Source: Planctomycetaceae bacterium
GTDB taxonomy: Bacteria; Planctomycetota; Planctomycetia; Pirellulales; Pirellulaceae
Reading direction: 5' to 3'
Assembly: GCA_020638995.1 (NCBI GenBank)
Contig: JACKHM010000007.1
Coordinates: 1-64,000 of the forward strand
Length of the DNA: 64,000 bases
Position numbers and translations under genes: made by a program. Below the pieces are notes generated by a model. That model was not told where the DNA came from. It saw only the letters and a list, made by a program, of their open reading frames with translations, and did no database searches. Positions 1-7,604 of the stretch are shown here, piece after piece. Each line of letters begins with the position of its first letter. The first letter of the stretch is position 1.

Positions 1-396
1 GCGACGCTAGAGAGCTCCGGTGCGATCGCGGGAATCGGGCAACTTATCTCTCGATTTGGTCCCGAGATGTACGACTATCGATTGTTCATGTAGCTTGTAG
101 CCGTCATTTGCGTGGATATCATCGAGGGTTCGAAAGGGACCGGCCTGTTAACTTTTCGGGGTCTGTTAATCAGAGATTCGGAGAGTTTTGGCGAGAGATT
201 TCGGCGTGCGGAAGGAACCTAGCGGGTTCCTTTCGGACCCCAAGAATCCTCTCTCGAACCAGAGAGCGCGACGTGGCCAGCGGAATCGTCGTAAACCCTT
301 GCGGAATAACGCCAAGAACGCGATACGCCCGGCGGCCGATCTCTCGACGCCGGGCGTTAACTGGTCGGTGGTTTCTTTCCGCAGAAAAGAAACGAG
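1..396. other. Left-edge stretch without a credible gene
   Basis: No reading frame here looks like a protein. The open frames are short, arginine-rich and run into the tRNA gene at 397. The stretch holds three inverted repeats. The first is an 8-bp stem at 212-219/225-232 (AAGGAACC). The second is a 10-bp stem at 325-334/348-357 (ACGCCCGGCG). The third is an 8-bp stem at 371-378/386-393 (GTTTCTTT), directly downstream of the minus-strand tRNA. These may be transcript ends or processing signals for the tRNA; none is followed by a clear U-run. Confidence 0.5.
325..393 (-). terminator. Two hairpins downstream of tRNA-Asn, possible terminator/processing signal
   Basis: Reading the minus strand away from the tRNA, an 8-bp perfect stem (371-378 with 386-393, 7-nt loop) starts three bases after the tRNA discriminator base. 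It is followed by a G+C-rich 10-bp perfect stem (325-334 with 348-357, 13-nt loop). Position and strength fit a 3' end for the tRNA transcript. No T-run follows the second stem, so intrinsic termination is only a possibility. Confidence 0.35.
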
Positions 397-469
397 CTCC
401 CCCGGTAGGACTCGAACCTACGACCCAGCGGTTAACAGCCGCTTGCTCTACCAACTGAGCTACAGGGGA
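397..469 (-). tRNA. tRNA-Asn (anticodon GTT)
   Basis: The minus strand folds as a complete 73-nt cloverleaf. The 7-bp acceptor stem starts TCCCCTG and pairs with CGGGGGA, with one T-G pair. The D arm carries AGTTGGTAGA, the anticodon loop reads CTGTTAA, and the T arm contains GGTTCGAGTCC. The anticodon lies at 434-436 and decodes asparagine. The discriminator base is G and no CCA is encoded, so it must be added after transcription. Two hairpins follow immediately downstream. Apparent open frames antisense to this gene are artefacts. Confidence 0.96.
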
Positions 470-655
470 ATGTTTGATGGCCTTTGAATCACCATATTAT
501 TTCGTCGCCCAATCACTGACAAGGCGTCAAAGTGAAACTCTACCTCGTAGTTGAACAAAATTGGCGTCATAGCCACACCGGCGTACGATTACGGCTACTG
601 TTAAACGAATGCAGTAACGATTCGGTCGGTTTTGCCGATCTTATCGATCTTGAAA

Positions 656-2284
656 TCACGGCATGTCCCGAAGTATTTCCGTTGCTGCGTTCTTTCCGCA
701 GACGCCCATCACACCACCGCCGGGATGACTGGCTGCTCCACAGAGATATAGGCCGCAGATCGGAGAGCGGTGGTCTGACCAGCCTGCAACCGGGCGGAAA
801 CAATAAAGTTGGTGAAAATGCATTGCTCCCTGCATGATATTGCCACCGGTGAGTCCGAATGTCCGTTCGAGGTCAAGCGGACTTAGGACCTGACGGTGTT
901 CGATCGCTGCTGAAACATTAGGCGCATAACGGGCGAGTTGCTCGACGCATCGATCAGCGAACGACTCTTTTATGTTGTCCCAATGCAATCCCGCCGCAAG
1001 TTTGTACGGGGCGTACTGGACAAATATTGACAGTATGTGTTTGCCCGCTGGAGCGATTGTTTTGTCGACACTCGTCGGCATGGTGATTTCAAGAACCGGT
1101 TCCATGCTCGGGCGACCGTACTTCGCGTCGTCGTACGCTCGCTCGATATAGTCCATTGTGGGACCAATATGGATCGTGCCGTGGTGCTGCGGGCCAATGC
1201 CGTCGTTTGGGCAGGCCGTAAAGCGAGGCGGTTCCGCTAACGCCAGATTGATTTTTGCGGACGCTGACGAGTAATCGATCTTGGCTACGCTCGCACGAAA
1301 GTCGCCCGGCAAGTCCGACGGGTTCACAAATTGCTCAAAAGTCAGATGTGCATCGACGCTACTGGCAATCACGGACGATTCGAGAAACGAATTGTCGGCT
1401 AACAACACCCCGTGGACCTGGCCTTTTTCGCTGATAATCTTGCTGACGGGTGCTTCGCGACGTATGTCAACTCGGAGTTCGTGACAAGCATGCTCCAACG
1501 CCTTCGCCAGCGCCCCCATTCCTCCCTCAACATACCCCCATACGCCACGTGCGCCCCCGGCCTCTCCCATAACGTGGTGCAACAAGACGTAGGCCGTGCC
1601 CGGAGCGGAAGGCGGTGCGAATGCACCGATAATGGCATCCGTCGCGAGTGTCGCTCGCAGCACTTCGGACTCAAACCAGCGTTCGAGAATCGGGCGTGCG
1701 GCGCCTGTGATTAGTTCGATTGCATCGGGGAATTCGCCCTGCAAAGTGGCAAGCGCTTGATATAGTTGCCAACTTTTTCCGATATCGCGCAGCCGCTTTC
1801 CTAAGCCTATTTTTCGACGTTCTTTCGGCAATGGCAGCGGATCAGGAGCAGCTTCAGACAACACGGGTTCCAAGGCGCCGGCCACTCTTTCCAGTAACGC
1901 GTTGTAGCGGGGATAAGCTTCCGCGTCCTGAGCACTGAATTTTGCGATCTCTTGCTGATTGAGCCGCATTTCAGGGCCCATGAGAAGTGAGCGACCGTCG
2001 AGCAACGGTGTGAAAGACGACGGATTTCGTGGCAGGATGTTCAAGCCGTAGTGTTTGAGTCGCAACTCACGAATGATCTCTGGCAAGAATAGGCTGATTA
2101 CATACGCGGCCGTCGAAATCTTGTAGCCTGGCCAAAGCTCTTCTGTCGTTGCACATCCTCCGAGTACATGTCGGCGTTCCAAAACGCAAACGGACTTACC
2201 GGCTTTCGCAAGATATGCTGCTGCGACAAGGCCGTTGTGGCCGCCACCAATTACGATACAGTCGTATCTCTTTGTTTGTTTCAT
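656..2284 (-). CDS. FAD-dependent amine oxidase/phytoene desaturase-like oxidoreductase (PYROXD2-type)
   Basis: This is a 542-residue flavoprotein. The N-terminus has the Rossmann dinucleotide motif GGGHNGLVAAAYLAKAG at about residues 12-28, ending in the acidic LERR, and then GGCATTEE, typical of the phytoene-desaturase/NAD(P)-binding_8 family. The C-terminus has the FAD motif GLYLCGAASHPGGGVMG. Full-length similarity to the carotenoid-isomerase/PYROXD2-like group is clear to me; the substrate is not. The ATG at 2284 leaves only about ten residues before the FAD motif. It is divergent from the EamA gene across 135 bp that include a perfect CCGCCG/CGGCGG hairpin. No carotenoid genes lie nearby, so a role in carotenoid synthesis is not supported. 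Confidence 0.85.
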   Translation of the reverse strand: MKQTKRYDCIVIGGGHNGLVAAAYLAKAGKSVCVLERRHVLGGCATTEELWPGYKISTAAYVISLFLPEIIRELRLKHYGLNILPRNPSSFTPLLDGRSLLMGPEMRLNQQEIAKFSAQDAEAYPRYNALLERVAGALEPVLSEAAPDPLPLPKERRKIGLGKRLRDIGKSWQLYQALATLQGEFPDAIELITGAARPILERWFESEVLRATLATDAIIGAFAPPSAPGTAYVLLHHVMGEAGGARGVWGYVEGGMGALAKALEHACHELRVDIRREAPVSKIISEKGQVHGVLLADNSFLESSVIASSVDAHLTFEQFVNPSDLPGDFRASVAKIDYSSASAKINLALAEPPRFTACPNDGIGPQHHGTIHIGPTMDYIERAYDDAKYGRPSMEPVLEITMPTSVDKTIAPAGKHILSIFVQYAPYKLAAGLHWDNIKESFADRCVEQLARYAPNVSAAIEHRQVLSPLDLERTFGLTGGNIMQGAMHFHQLYCFRPVAGWSDHRSPICGLYLCGAASHPGGGVMGVCGKNAATEILRDMP

Positions 2285-2328
2285 CTGCTGCTAAATCCCG
2301 GTTCGACTAGAAGTTCAAAATGCCATCT

Positions 2329-2344
2329 CCGCCGGTGACGGCGG
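2329..2344. promoter_or_regulatory. Perfect 6-bp inverted repeat between divergent genes
   Basis: CCGCCG-GTGA-CGGCGG lies 45 bp upstream of the flavoprotein start and 76 bp upstream of the EamA start. It could be an operator or a 5'-leader hairpin. There is no second copy and no known operator match that I recognise. Confidence 0.25.
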
Positions 2345-2419
2345 CGATTGTAGCCGAACTGGCGTGAACGCCGTTATACCGGACTGCAAACTGCAATTTC
2401 AGAATCGACTGGATATAGC

Positions 2420-3421
2420 TTGCCTCAGACCGACGACTCACCAACCAAAAATGAATCGGAGCTGCGAAACAAGCTGCAATCGCGATTGCTCATTCTTGTG
2501 GCTGCCGTTCTGTGGAGCACGAGCGGATTCTTCGCAAAGTCGCCGTTGTTCGAGGCTTGGCCCAAGGAAATGGACGGTTGGCCTGTGCGCGGTCCGTTGT
2601 TGGCTTTTTGGCGAACGACATTCGCATGCGTTCTGCTGTTCCCGCTCGTGCGACGTCCGCATTGGACCATGAAGTTGATCCCGACAACGCTCATTTTTGC
2701 TGCGATGAGTGCCGCTTTTCTAACGGCCATGACCAAGACTAACGCTGCGAATGCGATTTGGCTTCAGAACACTGCGCCCGTATGGATCTTCGTGGTCGGA
2801 GTGCTCGTACTCGGAGACGTTGTTCACCGGCGAGATTTTTGGCTGCTCGGTTTTGCCCTGGCCGGTGTCGGATTGATTTTGTGTTTCGAGTTGCAAGGTC
2901 AGTCGATTGATGGAACGGTGTACGGGCTTTTAGGAGGGCTAACCTATGCGGGCGTCGTCATCTCACTTCGTTGGCTACGACATGAAGACTCGGCTTGGCT
3001 CGTCGCGATGAACCACTTTGTGACGGGCGTCGTGTTGCTTCCCTATATTATCTACCTGGGGATCTGGCCAAGTGCGGGACAGCTCGCATTCTTGTGCGCC
3101 TTTGGGATTTTTCAGATGGGTTTGCCCTACTGGCTGTTCGCGCGAGGCTTGAAAGGGATTCCGGGGCACGAAGCTTCCGGGCTCGTGTTGTTGGAACCGA
3201 TCCTCGTGCCCGTGTGGGTCTTTCTCGCTTGGCGAAACGAAGCCAGCTACGAACGCCCTGCTTGGTGGACATTGGTGGGAGGCAGTTTGATCTTGTTCGG
3301 ACTGCTCTGCCGGTACGGGAGATTCTGGCGCAGGGAGACGGATCTCTGTCGTATAGGTAATCGGGACGATCAACTTCGGCGCGAAACAGAGGATCGGGAT
3401 GGCGAGCGACAGGAATCCTAG
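2420..3421 (+). CDS. EamA/DMT-family transporter, 3' end overlapping the M50 protease gene
   Basis: This inner-membrane protein of 333 residues has about ten hydrophobic segments in two EamA repeats. The first segment contains LWSTSGFFAKSP and the last contains GGSLILFGLL. Members of this superfamily export metabolites or amino acids; the substrate is unknown. The start is a TTG at 2420, since no in-frame ATG precedes the first membrane segment. After the last helix, near 3320, a charged tail of about 33 residues continues antisense into the convergent M50 gene. It ends at a TAG that is the complement of a leucine codon there. The tail is probably read-through and not family sequence. Confidence 0.85.
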   Translation: MPQTDDSPTKNESELRNKLQSRLLILVAAVLWSTSGFFAKSPLFEAWPKEMDGWPVRGPLLAFWRTTFACVLLFPLVRRPHWTMKLIPTTLIFAAMSAAFLTAMTKTNAANAIWLQNTAPVWIFVVGVLVLGDVVHRRDFWLLGFALAGVGLILCFELQGQSIDGTVYGLLGGLTYAGVVISLRWLRHEDSAWLVAMNHFVTGVVLLPYIIYLGIWPSAGQLAFLCAFGIFQMGLPYWLFARGLKGIPGHEASGLVLLEPILVPVWVFLAWRNEASYERPAWWTLVGGSLILFGLLCRYGRFWRRETDLCRIGNRDDQLRRETEDRDGERQES

Positions 3422-4417
3422 CAGTTTTCTGCTAATTCCGAGATGTGCCGTATCGTCACTCGTCGGCGGATGATCCGTACCGATCATGAAGAGCACGAGC
3501 CCCACCATCAGCGCCAAGCCCAGCGAGGCGGCACCCACGATCATTGCAAGTATTGCCACTCCCATGAATGCGCGCGCGATCCAATGGGCTCTCTTGCCGA
3601 ACAGTGCATAGGTAATGTGCCCACCGTCAAGTTGTCCAACAGGCATCATATTCAGTCCCGTGACAAGTAAACCGACCCAACCGGCCATAAAAAAAGGATT
3701 CAGTTGCGAATGGGCCGTCATCTGGCCGGGCTGATATCCTTCCGGCTGGGCTGCGTCCATCATCAACCGCACGGCTAGGGGCGAATCGAATTGATACGGC
3801 CCTGAAACTGGAACGGTTAAGTCGAGGCGTGTGATACCGATCCAAGTAATTGGAATTGCGATCACCAAGCCAGCGAGCGGCCCAGCAATCCCGATGTCAA
3901 ACATTTCACGACGATCCGCCCGCATTCCATCCATACCGATTACGGCCCCCATCGTGCCGATCGGGCTAATCACTGGTAGAGGAATGAAGTACGGGAAACT
4001 TGCCGGTATGCGATAGTAGAGGGTCGCTAGAAAATGTCCCATCTCGTGCGTCAATAAAATCGACAAGACGCACGCTGCATAAATCAAGCCATCCTGCCAG
4101 TGAACGAGAATCGCAGTTCGCAGCGGAATCAAACTGCCTGCCTGCACGGGCTCGGTGATTAGAAACTGCCACGTGTGCCACTGCGTCGCACCCGCGAGGA
4201 AGGTGGAGAAACAGGTCAAAATAAAGAGATTCAGGGGCAGCAGCTTACGGCGGGGCCGAACCCGCAAACTTCGGCGCTGCAATTGTTTTGGTAACGGCGC
4301 CGCAAGTTCGGCTTGAAAAACAGTCTGCGCCGCGTCCGGTGACTCCGTGGGGGCCCCCTGGCCGATCACAAGGTCATCACCGTCGTCATTGCAAGCAGCT
4401 GGCGTCGTCTCATCCAT
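2975..4417 (-). CDS. Site-2-protease-like M50 zinc metallopeptidase, long antisense C-terminal tail
   Basis: This is an intramembrane metalloprotease of the M50 family. From an ATG at 4417 (480 aa), the zinc motif HEMGH is at about 124-128. The second metal-binding segment NMMPVGQLDGGH contains the third ligand Asp near 264. There are about six to eight membrane spans. Planctomycetes carry several such proteins; the substrate is unknown. The frame stays open upstream to a GTG at 4570, but that extension crosses two tandem repeats and looks non-coding. The conserved domain ends near 3355. The last 127 residues are antisense to EamA coding DNA in exact codon register, stopping at the complement of a CTA leucine codon. 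Confidence 0.85.
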   Translation of the reverse strand: MDETTPAACNDDGDDLVIGQGAPTESPDAAQTVFQAELAAPLPKQLQRRSLRVRPRRKLLPLNLFILTCFSTFLAGATQWHTWQFLITEPVQAGSLIPLRTAILVHWQDGLIYAACVLSILLTHEMGHFLATLYYRIPASFPYFIPLPVISPIGTMGAVIGMDGMRADRREMFDIGIAGPLAGLVIAIPITWIGITRLDLTVPVSGPYQFDSPLAVRLMMDAAQPEGYQPGQMTAHSQLNPFFMAGWVGLLVTGLNMMPVGQLDGGHITYALFGKRAHWIARAFMGVAILAMIVGAASLGLALMVGLVLFMIGTDHPPTSDDTAHLGISRKLLGFLSLAIPILCFAPKLIVPITYTTEIRLPAPESPVPAEQSEQDQTASHQCPPSRAFVAGFVSPSEKDPHGHEDRFQQHEPGSFVPRNPFQASREQPVGQTHLKNPKGAQECELSRTWPDPQVDNIGKQHDARHKVVHRDEPSRVFMS

Positions 4418-4767
4418 GCCGGGAGCGTTTCTCTGCGAGTGATCGGAGTTCAATTGCTTGAAGTAGACTTTCGGGAAGCGAGGGCCTCCGAGCCCACCGA
4501 TTGCCAGTGTGTCGGGATTGCCAGTGTGTCGGGCTTTGTGGTTCACCACTCTATCTTCGTAGTTCGCCACTCTAATTTCTGTTTTGGTACTCTCGACGAG
4601 TCCATCACCTTACAGGATTGCACGCCGACCCGAAACATCACCCACTACTTGACGTGGTATACAGCGTGCGATTCCCAGCTTCATGGCTACTGGCATATTT
4701 CCCCTTGCTTTGGTAGTTTTCTAGCTTTCACGTGACCCTACCATTCGCGGTCGACAGGACGCAAACT
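4418..4767. other. Divergent intergenic region with two tandem repeats
   Basis: This is 350 bp between the M50 start and the PH-like protein start. It contains an exact 17-bp tandem duplication (4499-4515 and 4516-4532, GATTGCCAGTGTGTCGG). About 7 bp further on is an imperfect 21-bp tandem pair (about 4539-4580, 17 of 21 identical). No convincing gene or promoter was recognised. Confidence 0.6.
4499..4532 (+). repeat. Exact 17-bp tandem duplication
   Basis: The unit GATTGCCAGTGTGTCGG occurs twice with no spacer. Seventeen is not a multiple of three, so a duplication here would shift the frame of any protein reading through it. That argues against the upstream GTG start of the M50 gene. Confidence 0.9.
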
Positions 4768-5331
4768 ATGAAACAAGCCATCGCCGGAGTGACACCTAGC
4801 GCAGTCCAAGAGGTCACTGTAATGGATGCTTGGCCTTCGATTGCAAAGTACACGCTTGGTCGCATCATGGGCCAGCTGTTCGGAATTCAGGCTGGCATCT
4901 ACATCTTTCGTGTCGGAAACTTGTTCGCGTTGGCGGGAATTCCGTTTTGTCTTGCGTTGTACTTTTACCGTCTTGCTCCTTCCTTTTTTGGGGCTCCGTT
5001 CCACGGAGGGTTCTATCGGTTGACCAATCGTCGAGTGGTGGTGCTACGAAACGAGATCAAATTCTCGGGTCCTTCAATTCTGCCGACGTTTGTTTTCGGC
5101 ACCGAAGTCAAATCGGTCGAACTGGATCGGTTCGATTCGATCGCGGTCGAGCGATTGCCGGGACACAAATGGTTTGACGCGGGCGACTTGGTATTCACGA
5201 GGGATGGCGTTGAGACGTTTCGTCTAGAAGCTGTGTCGCGCCCCGAGTCCTTTCGCCATACTTGCTTGAAGTCGCACGCTTCGTACGTGGGAATCAAGCG
5301 AGCTCTTGAGCGACAACCCGTGCCTGCTTAG
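4768..5331 (+). CDS. PH-like (bacterial PH/YdbT-type) membrane protein
   Basis: This is a 187-residue protein from the ATG at 4768, with AGGACG as a possible ribosome-binding site. A hydrophobic segment at about 45-65 is followed by a beta-rich domain that starts GFYRLTNRRVVVLRNEI. That pattern is typical of bacterial PH domains, where a tyrosine, a threonine and two arginines precede a strand of valines. Such proteins are usually membrane-anchored accessory factors of unknown partner. An in-frame GTG/ATG 36 bp earlier gives a less plausible start. The 3' end overlaps the convergent pyroglutamyl peptidase gene by 38 bp. Confidence 0.65.
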   Translation: MKQAIAGVTPSAVQEVTVMDAWPSIAKYTLGRIMGQLFGIQAGIYIFRVGNLFALAGIPFCLALYFYRLAPSFFGAPFHGGFYRLTNRRVVVLRNEIKFSGPSILPTFVFGTEVKSVELDRFDSIAVERLPGHKWFDAGDLVFTRDGVETFRLEAVSRPESFRHTCLKSHASYVGIKRALERQPVPA

Positions 5332-5920
5332 TTAGCTGCTTCACGACTAGCTGCAATGCCCGACTAGCCATTTCTGAGGACATTGCTGGCAACTCTTTGT
5401 CCTGCTTCAAGGTCTGTGAATGATCGAGCGGCAGGTGAACGAACGCGGATTGCGTCTTCAAGTTCATCGCCTCGGTGAAGAAATGCGACAGGTAGAGCGT
5501 CGCGTTACACAGATAGGACCCGGCATGGTAGGACACGGTGGCGGGAATGCCGTCCGCGCGCAGCAAGTTTGACCATTCGGCAAGCGGCAGCGCGCTGCGG
5601 TATGCCACGGGGCCATCCTCGACCAAGCGATGAAACTCTTCCGCCCGCTGCTCCGATCGGCCTCCGATGTTCAAGCCAATGGATTCAAGCCTTATCGATG
5701 CCGCCCCAGGCGCTTGTCCCAAATGAATCGCAAAGTCGTAGTCAGATTCCAGGTCTGTTCGCAAACGTTGGGTAACCGCATCGAAATCAACCGGATAGAG
5801 CCGCGTGGTAACATTCGCATTGGGACCTAGCTGCTTCGTGAATTCAATAAGCGCCAGCCAACTCGAGTTTTCGTTCCAACCGCCGTAAGGTTCGAACGCT
5901 GTAATAAATATCCGAGGCAT
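5294..5920 (-). CDS. pcp: Pyrrolidone-carboxylate (pyroglutamyl) peptidase, C15 family
   Basis: The enzyme removes N-terminal pyroglutamate from peptides in the cytoplasm. The start ATG at 5920 gives MPRIFITAFEPYGGW, the typical beginning of the family, and 208 residues, the usual size. The catalytic triad can be placed: Glu in RLESIGLNI, Cys in GSYLCNATLY and His in FVHLPLD, in the expected order. The surrounding sequence is more divergent than in characterised Pcp enzymes, so substrate preference could differ. It is convergent with, and overlaps, the PH-like gene. No peptide transport genes lie beside it. Confidence 0.85.
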   Translation of the reverse strand: MPRIFITAFEPYGGWNENSSWLALIEFTKQLGPNANVTTRLYPVDFDAVTQRLRTDLESDYDFAIHLGQAPGAASIRLESIGLNIGGRSEQRAEEFHRLVEDGPVAYRSALPLAEWSNLLRADGIPATVSYHAGSYLCNATLYLSHFFTEAMNLKTQSAFVHLPLDHSQTLKQDKELPAMSSEMASRALQLVVKQLTKQARVVAQELA

Positions 5921-6143
5921 AACTAATTGTCCTGATCGGCGATCCGGCATCGAAGGAGCGTCAGATTACACTCGCGCCAAATCCATGTTCATACGGGCTT
6001 TTGACTATACCGGTGCCGGGAGGGGGAATCAACGAAGTTACCGCCGTGCAACTTGCAACTGGCTAAGGAATGCCGTAGCATCGAAGTCGTCTCGCAAGGC
6101 AACCCTCGATTTATATAGCCCCTCGAATACTGCACGGCCAGCG

Positions 6144-6617
6144 ATGCACTCCAGTCGACTCTTTGTGTTGATCAGTTTGTGTGGATTGTTCCTGCTGGGT
6201 TGTGGCGGACCGTCAGAGCCCGGTCGGCACGCAATTCAGGGTGTCGCCAGCGTCAACGGCACAAACATCGCTAAAGGATCAATCAGTTTTTTCCCAGCAC
6301 AAGGAGTCTCCGGTCGGCCAGTCACAACTGTAATCGAGGCAGGCGAGTATCATTTCACAAGGGAGAACGGACCTTTTGCAGGCGAACACCGTGTCGTAAT
6401 CGGAATCGAAATTGAGCCAATATCGACCGTCGAAACCGCCTCCGCAGGAGTTTCGACCGGGCTGTCGAGCGGCATTAAAGTCGCCCCGCCGCCCGAAGAT
6501 GCGAGGCGGCGACGGCCTGGAACTCCGAAGATCACTCCGCCGAAGACGCAATGGGAGATTCAGTGTACGATTGAGGAGAACGGAGACGATCAGAAGGATT
6601 TTGTGTTGAGCGGTTAA
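6144..6617 (+). CDS. Small lipoprotein with carboxypeptidase-regulatory-like beta fold
   Basis: The ATG at 6144 gives a 157-residue protein with a lipoprotein signal, LCGLFLLGC, placing the lipidated Cys at residue 20. After it comes a segment of the type GVASVNGTNIAKGSISFFP, then a turn and GEYHF. This matches the planctomycete proteins with a carboxypeptidase-regulatory or transthyretin-like fold. The C-terminus is proline- and arginine-rich. It lies 38 bp upstream of the DUF1559 gene, the standard pairing in planctomycetes, and is likely co-transcribed. Function is unknown; surface or periplasmic location is inferred from the signal. Confidence 0.8.
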   Translation: MHSSRLFVLISLCGLFLLGCGGPSEPGRHAIQGVASVNGTNIAKGSISFFPAQGVSGRPVTTVIEAGEYHFTRENGPFAGEHRVVIGIEIEPISTVETASAGVSTGLSSGIKVAPPPEDARRRRPGTPKITPPKTQWEIQCTIEENGDDQKDFVLSG

Positions 6618-6655
6618 CGGCCAGGACCGCTTCTACTATCACAGGGGACATCGGT

Positions 6656-7585
6656 ATGTATGGGAGAACGCGTCGTCGCGGCTTCACACTTGTCGAGTTG
6701 CTGGTTGTAATCGCGATCATTGGCATTTTAGTGGCGTTGCTGCTGCCTGCCGTCCAAGCAGCGCGCGAGTCAGCTCGGAGGATGAGTTGCTCGAATAATG
6801 TCAAGCAGATCGCTCTTGCAATGCATAACTATCACGATTCCTATCGAGTGTTTCCATCCGGCAGCATGCAGCCTGTGTTCGGTTCCTATTCGTGGGGGTA
6901 CTTGGCATTGACGCTCCCCTTCCTTGAACAGACTGGAGCACATGACACGATCGACTTCAGCCAGCAGCACTGCGGCAACCATCTCAAAGCGCTTCAAGCA
7001 GCCGGAGGTGGAGACCCCGCGTCCAACTTGATCGATTTGTTTACTTGTCCCAGCGATCCCTCCAGCGACCGTTCGCTGCTGAGCGGGCCAACGGGGCCAT
7101 TGCCGGCCTCGGGAGATGTGGGCGTTTTATACCCTTCTAACTACATGGGGATGGGAGGAAGCAACGACCCCGATACTACGAGTGCATTCTCTGGCTGCGT
7201 TGCTGCTGGAACGACAAGCACATTGCCGAGGGCAGGAAATGGGGTAATGTACCTCAACAGTGGCAGTCGATTCGCAAGCATCATTGATGGGACTAGCACC
7301 ACGATTCTAATGGGCGAGCGCGGGATACCGCGAGATCTCGGTTGGGGCTGGCCGATATGTGGCGGCTGGGAGTGCGAGCACTACGTTAGCTCGACGTTAG
7401 GATTTTACAAGGACGATAGCGATCCGTACTTCATCGCGGCTCAACATTTATGGAGCTGGCATCCCGGCGGAGCATACGTCGGCTTGGCGGACGGCAGCGT
7501 TCGCTTTCTCTCTTACACGATCGACTACAACACTTACCTGGCACTCTCAACGCGAGCGGGTGGCGAGGTTGTCGGCGATTTCTAA
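6656..7585 (+). CDS. DUF1559 protein with prepilin-type N-terminus
   Basis: This is a 309-residue secreted protein. Residues 7-35 carry a class III (type IV pilin-like) signal: basic RRRGFTLVELL, a long hydrophobic helix, then LLPAVQAARESARR. The C-terminal part has the H-x9-DGSVRF-type ending of DUF1559 (GLADGSVRFLS, about 281-291), preceded by ERG and SWHPGGA. This family is hugely expanded in planctomycetes and is probably exported through a pseudopilin pathway. The exact function is unknown. It follows the lipoprotein gene in the same direction. Confidence 0.93.
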   Translation: MYGRTRRRGFTLVELLVVIAIIGILVALLLPAVQAARESARRMSCSNNVKQIALAMHNYHDSYRVFPSGSMQPVFGSYSWGYLALTLPFLEQTGAHDTIDFSQQHCGNHLKALQAAGGGDPASNLIDLFTCPSDPSSDRSLLSGPTGPLPASGDVGVLYPSNYMGMGGSNDPDTTSAFSGCVAAGTTSTLPRAGNGVMYLNSGSRFASIIDGTSTTILMGERGIPRDLGWGWPICGGWECEHYVSSTLGFYKDDSDPYFIAAQHLWSWHPGGAYVGLADGSVRFLSYTIDYNTYLALSTRAGGEVVGDF

Positions 7586-7604
7586 GCGGGTTCGATACGC
7601 AGCT

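Noticed and set aside
108..487. Three short open frames across the tRNA-Asn region, including one with a PGRTRTYDPA-type ending
   Set aside because: That ending is the translation of the antisense strand of the tRNA, a known annotation artefact; the rest is arginine-rich and without family features.
532..837. Open frame of 101 codons overlapping the end of the flavoprotein gene
   Set aside because: It lies mostly antisense to a well-supported gene and has no recognisable features.
4418..4570. N-terminal extension of the M50 protease to a GTG at 4570
   Set aside because: The extension crosses a 17-bp tandem duplication not divisible by three, and an ATG at 4417 gives a better start. It is recorded as intergenic.
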